This document shows positions 42,758-52,213 of a stretch of 64,000 nucleotides of DNA, in pieces. The position numbers and the translations under genes were made by a program. The stretch's first letter is position 1. Each line of letters begins with the position of its first letter. The notes under the pieces are model-generated. The model was not told where the DNA came from. It did not search any database and saw nothing but the letters and a program-made list of their open reading frames with translations. Source of the stretch: Phytophthora colocasiae (Eukaryota; Oomycota; Peronosporomycetes; Peronosporales; Peronosporaceae). The stretch covers positions 62,001-126,000 of the forward strand of contig JAGKQI010000104.1 of NCBI GenBank assembly GCA_018806915.1, in the 5' to 3' direction.

Positions 42758-44612
42758 TCATTGGTGACGCAGGCAAAAGTTAGCGAGGCGAGTGTAAGCA
42801 TCTGCCAGCACTTCGTGAGGTGCCGAGAAAACGATGCGGAAATAGTTGGTCATTCCGAAACACTACGGCAAGGGATAGTTAGTCGAAGTTTGATGACGAG
42901 TGTGTGAATAGCCCGGTTGATCTTACCTGTCCGGGCAAAACGAAGACCGATTCCTCATCAAGCAGCTTCTGTGTCAAGTCGAAGTCGTCCTTGATCTTGG
43001 TAAGTACGTTGGTTTGGACTTTTACCTGTGAGGTATTGAAATAGAGTTAGTGGTGTTATGAAGCAGATGCAATCATCGTCGCTCCATACCATCGCGTACA
43101 TGGCTCCCTGCGGGACAACCACTTCCAAACCAGGAATCCTCGCCAGGGCTTCCATGGTGAACTTAGCGTTATCCTCCAGAGTCGCGAAATATCGCTTCTT
43201 GAAGTCAATCAACGACTGCTCTTCAGCACTACCAGGGACCGGTGTCAGCAAATCGGGGATGGCACTCTGGTGGCATCAGCATCAACACGTTAGCTGTTGC
43301 TAATGTTGCGAACCAACCGCAAATACAATACCTGGACGAGCGAATTCGCTCCAAGGATATTTTGTGATAGCTTGAAGTAGGCAGTGCGAACATCTTTCAG
43401 AATGTCGTTCCGGTCGTGCACCATGACCCAGCCTACTCTCCAGCCAGGAATGAGAAACTGTTTCGCCAAGCCACCGACCGCCACCACCGGAACTGTTTTC
43501 GTTAAGGATGCAATGGGGAAAAACACGTTGCTCCCAAAGACCATGTCTCCATAAATTTCGTCCTAGAGTTCAAATGATCAAGTGAGAATCTCAGCTTAAA
43601 AACAAAAATGACAAAGGTTAGCAGCTTACCGCAATAATAGGGATCTTGTTCGACTCCGCCAAAGCGAGAATGTTCTCCAAGTGAGGCTGAAGAAGCAAAA
43701 ACAGGGAGTAAATGAATAATACCTAGTTGACGGTGATCAATAGCGTTGTTCCCTCACCTTTGAGTACACACTGCCGCACGGGTTCGAAGGATTGTTCACC
43801 AGTATTGCCTTGGTGTTCTCGTCAACCAAGGACTGCATATGCTCCAGATCGACCTCCCAGTTGCACTCCGGCTACATATAATGACCGTACACGATGGGTC
43901 AATATACGTACTCGTCACAAAAAGCAATGGGTTTGCTGGTCTCACCTTGAGGTTGTAGAACCTGCACTCGATCTTCTGTGCCTCGCAAAGTGCTTGGTAC
44001 AGCGGGAATCCAGGCTTCGGAAGCAGAATGTTATCACCGGGATTCAGCAAGCCTCGTAGAGCAATCTCAATAGCTCCCGAGCATCCACTGGCGATGATAA
44101 TATCATCCATGGTCAATGGGGCTCGCATGTTGCCGTAGTGCTGGGCAATTGCTGCACGAGCTGCCTCAGAGCCAGCTGAATGGATGTAGCCATTGTGCTG
44201 CATTGAGCTGGTACATGATGAACAAATGCAAGAGATTAATTAGTTGATAACTTTTGCAAAGTGAAATAACGCCATCGTCAACGGACCGAGTATTGCGGAC
44301 GATCGCTTGCACCAACACATCGGGGCAGTGCAGATTGCCAAACACCGTCGGGTCACCTACAAGCACGACTCAAAATTTAGATGTGTAGATAGCACAATTG
44401 CACCGACCAGCGTACCCACCTAGTGACAACGGAATCAGCGTCTTGGTCGACGCAGCAGGCTTCTTGATGTTGTCCACAATTTTCCGAATAGGGTTGGAAC
44501 ACAAGTTGGAGAACTCAGATGGCTGCACATTCCACTGGAGTTTCTCCTGGCGGTTGGCGTCCACCATGGGAACATCTACAGTGGGGTCGTCGAAGGCAGT
44601 GGTCTTGGTCAT
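42758..44612 (-). CDS. Class I/II aminotransferase, tyrosine aminotransferase-like, nine exons
   Basis: Exons 44420-44612, 44287-44356, 43946-44207, 43758-43871, 43630-43686, 43332-43562, 43090-43266, 42927-43025 and 42758-42862 join in frame to 435 residues through introns of 63-79 nt. The order is typical of the tyrosine/nicotianamine aminotransferase group: N-P-I-R-K-I-V-D then S-L-G-D-P-T-V-F-G near the N-terminus, N-N-P-S-N-P-C-G-S in the middle, D-E-I-Y-G-D and then G-G-L-A-K-Q-F-L-I-P-G-W-R-V-G-W, whose lysine (about 266) should bind pyridoxal phosphate. The C-terminus ends T-N-Y-F-R-I-V-F. It transfers amino groups between aromatic or related amino acids and 2-oxo acids. The donor of intron 2 is the unusual GTCCGT. 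A diverged 5' fragment of a paralogue lies at 57050. Confidence 0.93.
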
Positions 44613-44807
44613 ATCGATTGATTGATGATGAGGTCAATTGACAAATGAGATCCAAATTGCAAAAAGGAGAAGACGCCTCGAAGACGTTGAGAGCAGCTTG
44701 CCAAGGCGTGCAATCGAGCTGTTCAGACGCTGCTAATCTTGTTGTTGAGACGCATTGGCTTATCTATTCCGCTGCTGATGGTATCGACGTCGACCAATCG
44801 CAGCGGT
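44613..44807. promoter_or_regulatory. Aminotransferase 5' flank, cut short by transposon insertion
   Basis: Only ~195 bp separate the aminotransferase ATG from the TTAA where the piggyBac-like element begins. The gene's promoter must lie here or partly inside the transposon. Confidence 0.4.
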
Positions 44808-45452
44808 TTAACCCCTTGGTTCTCAAGATTAGGGATGTTAAAACGATCCAATCGGATTGATCGGTTGTCTCTTTTGACCAATCGTAATCGGTCGGATTGT
44901 GAGTGGACAAAATCCGATCGATTCCCGACTGATCGATATTATGTTTTGCCGCAAACCCCTCAGAAACGACTAACTCATCCTTCGCTTCATGAAGGGTACA
45001 TAAAAAGATAGAGTGCCAATTTGCCTTCGTATTGGTGAAAACTAAAACCATTTCTACCAATAACGGGCAGTACTCGTTTACCGTGATCTCGAACTCGTAA
45101 TTAAGTATCGACTTAGAGAACGCGGCCATTCGAGCACGCTCCGGACGCCGACTCGCTGTTCATACCGTCAGGAGCTGCGGTGAGCGGCGAGTACTGCCAG
45201 CTGCTTCTGTCGATCTTCGACGCCGTTGAGGCCGAGTTCGGGTCGGCGTCGTTGACTGCGTCTACGTCTGCGTCGGAGCTGCGGTGACCGCCGCTACCGC
45301 TACGATGAGCACGAGTGCGTCGGTAGAGGAGAAGATTAGTGCGGCGAGCGTTGGTGCGTCGGACAGTGTGTCTGGCGTTGCTGCTGGTCGCTGGATTGGT
45401 GAAGGCTGTTGGTTCTACGGCGGCGGATGCTGCTTTCCAAAGACGCACCCAC

Positions 45453-47290
45453 ATGCAAACGCGACCCCGCAAGGCTTCAAGTTCGAGTCGCAGGTTGTCT
45501 CTGCATGGACTGGCTGCTCTTATAGCCGTTGTAGGACTTGTCATTGTCATCTCGCTGCTATACGCGACCGGCAGCTCGACCAAAGCGCAGCGTGAGGAGC
45601 AGAAGAGTCTGGAGATCCGAGATGCATACAATATTCCACGTCGTTTGGCTCGATTCGAGTTTAATCAGACTATTCTGGACAACTTGGACACAGTGAGCGT
45701 CTCATTCGACGACAAGGCGCCTCAACCAGAGTTCTACGGCCTGGATAGAGTGGCTGCAAACAGTGTGAGCTCTGCCGATGAAAAAGCCAATCGCACGCCC
45801 AATGTACATGAATTTATGGACACAGTACACACCAATGGCGAAGGAAAAGGAGTCGTGGAAGTCGGACCTTTGGTTAATATGCGGTGATCGTGGTTGCTGC
45901 GGTTTGTGACAGCGCAGCCGTTGCAAGTTCATTTGGCTTTGACGCAAAATGCAGATGAGATGCGAGTCAAGTGGGTGAGTGACAATGTCACCAATCCAGT
46001 GGCGAAATTCGGAGAGGCTAAAGACAGGTTGAAGAAGGTGGCAGAAGCCACACAGAGCATTTATAAAGCTGATGATAAGTGCAATGGACCAGCGATGATT
46101 GTTTTTCCTCGGGATTTCAGAGACCCCGGACAGATTTTCGACACGGTGATGACCAGGCTGGAAGGTGGGAAAAGACACTTCTATCAGGTCGGAGACAAAA
46201 AAGGAGGGCTCAGTGATGTTCTGGAGTTTCGGATGCCTCCTGTAACTGGTACTAATAGCATTTCGACGGATCCAGTGGGATCGAGTATGAGCTTTTTTCG
46301 TGTATGGACATCTGAACACGTCGGTCAGAGCGACCGATAATTTCGCGGTGGATAATGGCAATTGTGGTACTACAATGAGTTGATTCATGACGATATGGAA
46401 CAAGCCCATGCAGACCCGATACGTCGCTGTCGTGCACATCGGTGATCTCGCCTACGCCCGGGGATCTACCTACACCTGGGATCAGTTTGGCCACCTTATT
46501 GATGCACGCCTTCCATACATCATGGTACGTCTGCGAAGCTTTTCATTGTGAGGAGCCATTATTATCTGTACTGATCGCTGTACAATGTACTTCTACAGAC
46601 TATAGGTACCTAGAATAAGTGGAAAAGGACCATACTTCCCACCTGACATTTGAAAAGGAAGGTACTCATGGCCATGATTCAGGTGAGGAATGTGGTGTGC
46701 CTTCAGAGAAACGTTTCCATATGCCTGAAAATGGCAATGGTGTGTACTAGTACAGCTTCGATACGGGTCTTGCACACCACACGGTGGTGAGCAGCGAACA
46801 TGAGTTTTCGCAAGGATCCCCTTTGCACATTTGGCTGGTGAACGATTTAAAATCGGTTGATCGTTCGAAGACACCTGGTCTTTCTGTACATCAACCGGCC
46901 TTTGTACTGCTCCGTCGCGGATGCTGGAGATTACTATCGATCATTACTGTTGTGCGATGTACTTGAGCAAGAGTTGGCTGATTACCATGTTGACATCGTG
47001 CTTTCGGGTCATTACCACTCGTCCGAGCGCACATGCACTGTGTATGGCGACAGCTGTATCGTATCTCCAAGTGGCAAAGCGATGGCGCGTGTACATCTCA
47101 TGGTAGGATCTGGAGGATTTAGAGTGGATGATGCTGGCTTTTACGCTTCACGTTGGCGCGAACAGGGCCTTCTGGAGCCCGGATACGGTCGTGTACATAT
47201 CTACAACTCGACTTTGAATTTGTGTCTGATGTGGAGTGTCAAGTCGAGGACGAGACGTGGATTGTTTCCACACACGACTGGCCCAGCAAT
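45453..47290 (+). pseudogene. Purple acid phosphatase, degenerate copy carried in the hAT element
   Basis: The sequence starts with a short basic segment and one hydrophobic signal-anchor (from about 45507), then a TGA at 45885-45887 in the same frame as the following block. The fibronectin-like N-domain follows (P-L-Q-V-H-L-A-L-T-Q, V-K-W-V-S-D-N), then H-I-G-D-L-A-Y-A-R-G near 46435 with the metal-binding G-D-x-x-Y motif. A candidate intron 46525-46598 keeps GT and AG. The next segments are out of frame: a degenerate stretch where G-N-H-E should be, then G-E-E-C-G-V-P, S-V-D-R-S-K-T-P, D-I-V-L-S-G-H-Y-H-S-S-E-R-T-C near 47010 and D-E-T-W-I near 47260. Several stops and frameshifts make it non-functional. 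Retained intron sequence argues that it was captured as genomic DNA, not as a cDNA. Confidence 0.85.
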
Positions 47291-47379
47291 CGCGAGCGGT
47301 ATAATTCGGAGCGCAGGCTATGGGCCTGCCACACTTCTGGCTTTACTAATATGTCGTGTTGGTTTCAGCAAGTCGCCAA

Positions 47380-47830
47380 GCATGAAATATCAAGTATACC
47401 CCAGATCCACCGATACAGTTTACAAAATACGTCGGCCTTGATGAGAGCTGCTGCGGGCAGTGCCGCGATGCGCAGCGTGTACATGTGCTACGCGTGCGAG
47501 GGCAGCATGAGCGAGTCGATGACGTTCTCTGCTGACATCGATGCGGCTGCGCAGGACATACAACGTATTTGCACTGAAGAAGACGTACCAGGAGAAGTTC
47601 GGCGACGTCCTCGTGAAGATTGTGAATTGAGCGGCAACCTGAAAAGGGGATTGTGACCGCCATGCATGGCGAGGTGGCCGAGTTCGACGCGTCCGTCCAC
47701 AAAGGTTCCTGCGGATGCCCAGCCTGTCTAATTAGCCACGACAATCCCAAGATTAAGACAATTGACGAGGAGGGACAGAATTATCTGGAGCCCCCAGTCT
47801 TGCGATGACGATGCAGACATTTCTGAACAA
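47380..47830 (+). pseudogene. Unidentified gene fragment inside the hAT element
   Basis: After the phosphatase remnant there is coding-like sequence interrupted by stops, ending with a stretch that reads V-T-A-M-H-G-E-V-A-E-F-D, V-H-K-G-S-C-G-C-P-A-C and N-Y-L-E-P-P-V-L-R before a stop near 47808. I do not recognise the family. It may be a second captured gene fragment. Confidence 0.35.
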
Positions 47831-47989
47831 CTTGCTGTCACGGCGTATATTTTCTTATGGTCGGAATGGGCTTCATCCATCCCGTGATATGAAGTGGAGT
47901 CACAGCGACGGGATTGTCTTCCATGTGATTCTCAAACGCATGTAGTGCTGGTGTGGTGGTGAACAGCGCGGCTTTGAGGGTATCGATGA

Positions 47990-50209
47990 TTATTCACCCT
48001 CACTGTCGTTTCCGTCGCTTAAAAGCTTTTCAGTGGCTTTGTTGAACTTCAGAAATGACTGCATTTCAGATACTGCTTGAACCGCTTCATCTCCAAGTCG
48101 AGCTCTGGTAACACTCACAGTGGACCCTGCAGCCGAAAATGCTTGTTCACTCGGAACGGAAGTTGCCATCACGGCGAGGAAATCGCGTGCCATCAGTTGG
48201 ATTCGGGGAAACCCGACAAGGCTTCTCATCCATTTGCAAACCTCCCTGCTCTTGGTTTTGCTGTGCATGGTTTTATCTCGATGAGCCAGCCATCGATCCA
48301 GTTCAGATGAAAATGGTTCATCATCAGATGTCGTGGGTGCTCCGACACCATAGGAGTCATCGATAAGATCGTTGAGCGCTTCGTAAAGCTCAGCATCTTG
48401 CTCTTCCTGTGGACTTCTTTGTGGAGTGCGAGATTCGTGTTGCTGAGCCTCGAATATGGGTCGATACTTGGATTCATACTCATCACAGACACATCGTTTG
48501 AAGGCCTCCATGTCGGCATCCCCACTTTGCACCAACTGTTTCGCTCTTGGATCTAGCAGTGCTGCAATTTTTGCCTCGCGGGTTTTCACGGCTTCTTTGT
48601 ACGCACCCAGTTTCGCCGCGAAGGCTTTTGCGAATTCAATTGTGTATTGCGAAGTGGCGCTCCAAACGACTTTTGTAGCGTGCTTGGAGATCATATCAAA
48701 TACGACAACAGCCATACCAAACGTTGGATAGTTATTTCCAGACATCATGGTGGTAGCAGCTTTCACTGGTGTCAAGAAACGATGAAATTGGCTGAGTGCG
48801 TCCCATGTATCGGTAGAAAGCTCGCGCGCAAGGCGACTATCAGGTCCGATCTTGAATTCGGTGTATCCCGTGTGGCGTTCGCGAATTCGTCGCTGCAACT
48901 CCTCGACAGGTTTTCGAAGTTTTATAGCAGTCGATACCATATCCCACGTGCTGTTCCAGCGAGTCACACAGTCGAGTTCGGGGATACGGAATGAAATTTG
49001 CAGAGCCTCGCACACGCTCTTTAGGGCTTCGAGTAGTGACGGGGACTCGGCAATCTTCTTCAAAATATCGCGAACAACTCCAATGCTACTGTCAACAAAA
49101 GGACATTTTTGAAGACCTTCTTTCACAGCAAGTTGAAGGACATGCGCCATGCAATGAACTTGAAAAACTACTGGGGCCTCTGTGTCATTGGTCGCGGTGG
49201 ACGTTTCCACGGAAGCGGATGACGCAATGTTGATTTCCATTTGCTGACGGAGTTGATTAGGTAGGCTACTATTGATCGCATCAACCATGGTGCCATTGTT
49301 GCCCGCGTTATCAGTCGTTATTGCCCATAACGACTTTAGCAGCTCGCCATCCATTTCCATTATGACGTCAAGAAGGTGATCGGCAAGCCGAACACCCGTG
49401 TGCGGATACTCAACTCTCTTAAAACCCAGAATAACAGATCGCATGATCCAGTCCGATCTCATCCAGTGCAGTGTAACTACCATGTACCCCCGCTTTGCTG
49501 CAGAAGTCCACATATCGGTGGTCATACTAGTACGGCAACCGATACATTCGCTGATCAGCGTCTTCCTCACCAGCTCTTTTTCCATTTTCCATTTTATTGT
49601 TACATGACGTCGAACGGTCTGCCGAACAGGAACCTTGTAATCTGGTTGAAGGGTATTGCAAAAGGCTACAAACTTCTTATCATCGACAATTGCAAAGGGC
49701 TGCGAGTCTGCAACGATCCAATCCACCAAGGCACTGTCCGCTTCTGACTTAGAAAATTCACCATCCGTTCGCTGCTTTACACACCTTTCAAAATAGCTCA
49801 GCAGGTCACTTTGTTGTGAAGCGCTTGCACTTGTAGATCCCTTATATTCAGCTGAATGATAAGTTTGCAAATGTCTGCGCATAGTTGTATGCGCTTTCGA
49901 GTTCCAAATCTGCGTCTTTGCACTGCGAGAACAACACAGACATGAATAGGTTCCATCATCATGCTCCACGATAAACTCCCAAATGTCAGATCGTTTCTGT
50001 GCCCTCTGCTCACTTGACGTCGATCTCGACGCTACCACCTCTGCGTCAGTCTCTGGCTCTGGCTCTGCATCCGCTGTCACTTCACAGTTGTTAAACGCTC
50101 CAGGCCTTTCCTCCTGCATATCGTGATCACTCTCCATCCTCGTTCGAGGTGGAGCAGCGCACGCAGTGGACACGCCGATGAGTAGGGAGGATTGTCTGGG
50201 CTCCTTCAC
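47990..50209 (-). CDS. hAT transposase with BED zinc finger
   Basis: An intact 739-residue frame. Residues ~70-125 are a BED finger (W-x-F plus C-L-C-C, then H-x(4)-H with R-R-H-L-Q-T-Y-H). The catalytic RNase H-like region contains T-T-D-M-W-T-S and I-T-T-D-N-A-G-N-N, and later C-V-T-R-W-N-S-T-W-D. The C-terminal dimerisation region has A-R-D-F-L-A-V-M-A-T-S-V-P-S-E-Q-A-F-S, the most conserved hAT motif. It cuts and pastes the element whose ends are at 44830 and 50546. No stop or frameshift is seen, so it may be active. The first Met that fits could also be slightly internal. Confidence 0.93.
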   Translation of the reverse strand: MKEPRQSSLLIGVSTACAAPPRTRMESDHDMQEERPGAFNNCEVTADAEPEPETDAEVVASRSTSSEQRAQKRSDIWEFIVEHDDGTYSCLCCSRSAKTQIWNSKAHTTMRRHLQTYHSAEYKGSTSASASQQSDLLSYFERCVKQRTDGEFSKSEADSALVDWIVADSQPFAIVDDKKFVAFCNTLQPDYKVPVRQTVRRHVTIKWKMEKELVRKTLISECIGCRTSMTTDMWTSAAKRGYMVVTLHWMRSDWIMRSVILGFKRVEYPHTGVRLADHLLDVIMEMDGELLKSLWAITTDNAGNNGTMVDAINSSLPNQLRQQMEINIASSASVETSTATNDTEAPVVFQVHCMAHVLQLAVKEGLQKCPFVDSSIGVVRDILKKIAESPSLLEALKSVCEALQISFRIPELDCVTRWNSTWDMVSTAIKLRKPVEELQRRIRERHTGYTEFKIGPDSRLARELSTDTWDALSQFHRFLTPVKAATTMMSGNNYPTFGMAVVVFDMISKHATKVVWSATSQYTIEFAKAFAAKLGAYKEAVKTREAKIAALLDPRAKQLVQSGDADMEAFKRCVCDEYESKYRPIFEAQQHESRTPQRSPQEEQDAELYEALNDLIDDSYGVGAPTTSDDEPFSSELDRWLAHRDKTMHSKTKSREVCKWMRSLVGFPRIQLMARDFLAVMATSVPSEQAFSAAGSTVSVTRARLGDEAVQAVSEMQSFLKFNKATEKLLSDGNDSEGE

Positions 50210-50554
50210 GAAGCGTAGGGGGGGATTGTCTGTCTGAGTTCCTTCTCGGGATCCGTATCCGGAATCCGGATAACCTCTCGAAATCGATCAATCGGAGTCG
50301 AAACCAGTCGAATCGATCGGAATCGGTCGAAACGATCGAATCGATCAAATCGGCCAAACCTAAGTTCTCTAATAATTTGTAAGTTCATTGAATTCTAATA
50401 AATTGAATAATAGAGGTTGTTTGTCTAACCGGAGTTGATCGCAAAGAGTCGGATCGTCGATCAGTCGGCCAATCAGCGATTAGATTCCGTGCACTTCCGA
50501 TCGAGTGGCTGGCCCAATCGAAACGATTAAAAATTTAACATCCCTACTCAAGAT

Positions 50555-51150
50555 TTGGCCCTGGGAACAGCTAAGAGAAAGTCGTAACTTACGACCTTCC
50601 TCGTATCATCCTGTTTGTATGGTCCTGTACTATCCACATCGATCCAGGTACATAGGTTTTCACAGGTAAGTTTCCAATTTAGTCGTAAGTTTCATAGCTT
50701 GCTTTGATGATCTCTGGATGCTAAGTACAGGTTTCCCCGCCTAATTTGCAACTGCATCAAGTAATTTTGCGATTTGCTCTATCTGGTCTGCCAATGTACT
50801 GAGTTACATGCAATCACGGGGGAAATGGGATGCACGATGAAGGTTCAAGGAAGATACTCCCTCCCAATTTTTCAGTAACTCAGTACCTGATGCATCTATG
50901 TGATACCTGTGCAGATTTTGCATCCTGGCAGATTTTCTTGGTCCGACCCCTGCAAATTAGGCGGGGAAACCTGTAGTAACTTCGCGCTTTGCAGAAAAAC
51001 CAGAGGCAGCGACAGTTGGATTGGGGATCCAACCACTCCTGAAACTGCGATGCAAAAGGTACGTTGACTCAAGGAAGTTCATTTTATAACAATGCTGATA
51101 TTGCGTTTCTACAGATCGAACTCACTATCGTCTCGCAACCATCGCTACTA
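50555..51150. other. Left interior of the piggyBac-like element, non-coding
   Basis: No gene seen. It holds the GTCGTAACTTACGAC subterminal palindrome near 50582 and inverted repeats such as the GGTTTCCCCGCCTAATTTGCA block near 50729-50749 and its inverse near 50953-50973. Confidence 0.5.
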
Positions 51151-51199
51151 CGTTGACATTGCTCATTATCTGCTTATCTGAAAGCATGTTTTCATCTCA

Positions 51200-51961
51200 C
51201 CCTTGCACTCACATCTTGCCATTAGACACAGATACTTCTAGTAGTAGCATTTTGCATCATCGATGGAGCACTGTTCGCAGTAGAACGTGGTTTGAAATGA
51301 CTTCTTTCGCTCTCAGCGAAGCAGTGCGCAAACGTTACAAGATCGTTGCCGTCGTTTCTGAACGCAAGATACCGTTACCCAGTCGTCGAACTGGATGAGG
51401 GAGTGGCCTATGCGTCTTTGTCTATGCTTCTTGCTTCCGGGAGAAGGCGTCGACGCCACTCCAACGAAATCTTGCTCTTTCAACTGGAGTAACTGCTTGT
51501 GTAGCAAGGTTGCACCATTCTCCACGTTTCATCGCCGGTTTATTTGTCAACCGCTTTGTGTGAGATGTAGGAATTCACCATGACCATATCAATCAAATCT
51601 AGGAATAGGCTCTTATAGTACTTTGAGAAAAGCATCGCATACAAAGGGCTCACCTCGTTGGCAGTCGCTAGCAATCCAGAGTCAATGCCGTAGGCTACTA
51701 CAGCAGCCTCACCAACGAAGATGTCAGCTCCAACCGTGCAGTTTGTCGAGGAACCAGGTTCAAGTACATCCAGTCGTTCCCGAGGCCCTTGGGACGTCTA
51801 GATCTCCATCCCGCCTCTCGTAGCTGCCTCCAGAGGTGCCGGAAATCGACATCGTGGGGGAAACGGCAGGTTTCTGTCGGCCAGTTGATCGGATGCGCGC
51901 CATGGAGGAAATTCTGGAATAAGCGATCATCAGCTGCGCGACGGGCGCCATGCCTTTTCAT
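51200..51961 (-). pseudogene. piggyBac-type transposase remnants (N- and C-terminal pieces)
   Basis: Reading on the minus strand, 51698-51961 resembles the N-terminal region of oomycete piggyBac-derived proteins (F-R-H-L-W-R-Q-L-R-E-A-G-W followed by R-R-P-K-G-L). Sequence at about 51313-51630 resembles the C-terminal part: Y-Y-K-S-L-F-L-D-L-I-D, then Q-K-R-R-Q-R-S-C-N-V-C, the start of the Cys-rich tail. The catalytic aspartate region between them is missing, so this is an internal-deletion derivative with extra stops and frameshifts. Confidence 0.65.
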
Positions 51962-52213
51962 AACCTATCCCTGTCCGATTTCTGTAATTGGCCGAAAGAC
52001 CTCCATCATCTTATGCTTTGGGCGAGAGAAAAAATGACTACATTAAAGTATTGGATTTCTTTTTCCGAGCCATTTTCTAATGTTCGACGATTTTCGTCGT
52101 AACTTACGACGTACGATTTCGTTAAGTCGTAACTTACGACGTTGGGAACCAAGGGGTTAACAAGTTGCTTTTCGGTGGTCGAGCACGTAGAGTTGAAAAC
52201 CAGGTGCTTGAAG

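Larger units (their letters stand above)
44830..50546. mobile_element. hAT-family transposon with intact transposase and captured gene
   Basis: The element begins TAGGGATGTTAAA at 44830 and ends with its inverse at 50534-50546. Exact 8-bp target duplications CTCAAGAT flank it (44822-44829 and 50547-50554). TAGGG termini and an 8-bp duplication are hAT hallmarks. Subterminal regions (44840-44940 and 50225-50520) are full of GATCGG/GATTGG/CGATC motifs, likely transposase-binding repeats. Inside are an intact BED-type hAT transposase (47990-50209) and a degenerate purple acid phosphatase gene (45453-47290). Confidence 0.93.
44812..52156. mobile_element. piggyBac-like element, internally deleted and interrupted by an hAT element
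   Basis: The two ends are CCCCTTGGTTCTCAAGAT (44812-44829) and, inverted, CCCCTTGGTTCCCAACG (52140-52156), identical at 14 of the first 15 bases. Both are bordered by TTAA (44808-44811 and 52157-52160), the diagnostic piggyBac target duplication. Removing the nested hAT element leaves about 1.6 kb. Both ends also carry a subterminal palindrome GTCGTAACTTACGAC (near 50582, 52090 and 52127). Remains of a piggyBac-type transposase lie at 51200-51960. Confidence 0.85.

Noticed and set aside
44764..45129. Minus-strand 121-residue frame at the left hAT end
   Set aside because: It runs through the terminal and subterminal repeats and even across the insertion junction, so it cannot be an old gene.
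45113..45631. Minus-strand 172-residue frame at 45113-45631
   Set aside because: It is antisense to the phosphatase remnant and has no recognisable content.
45702..46439. Minus-strand 245-residue frame across the phosphatase remnant
   Set aside because: It is a shadow of the plus-strand pseudogene, whose motifs are clear.
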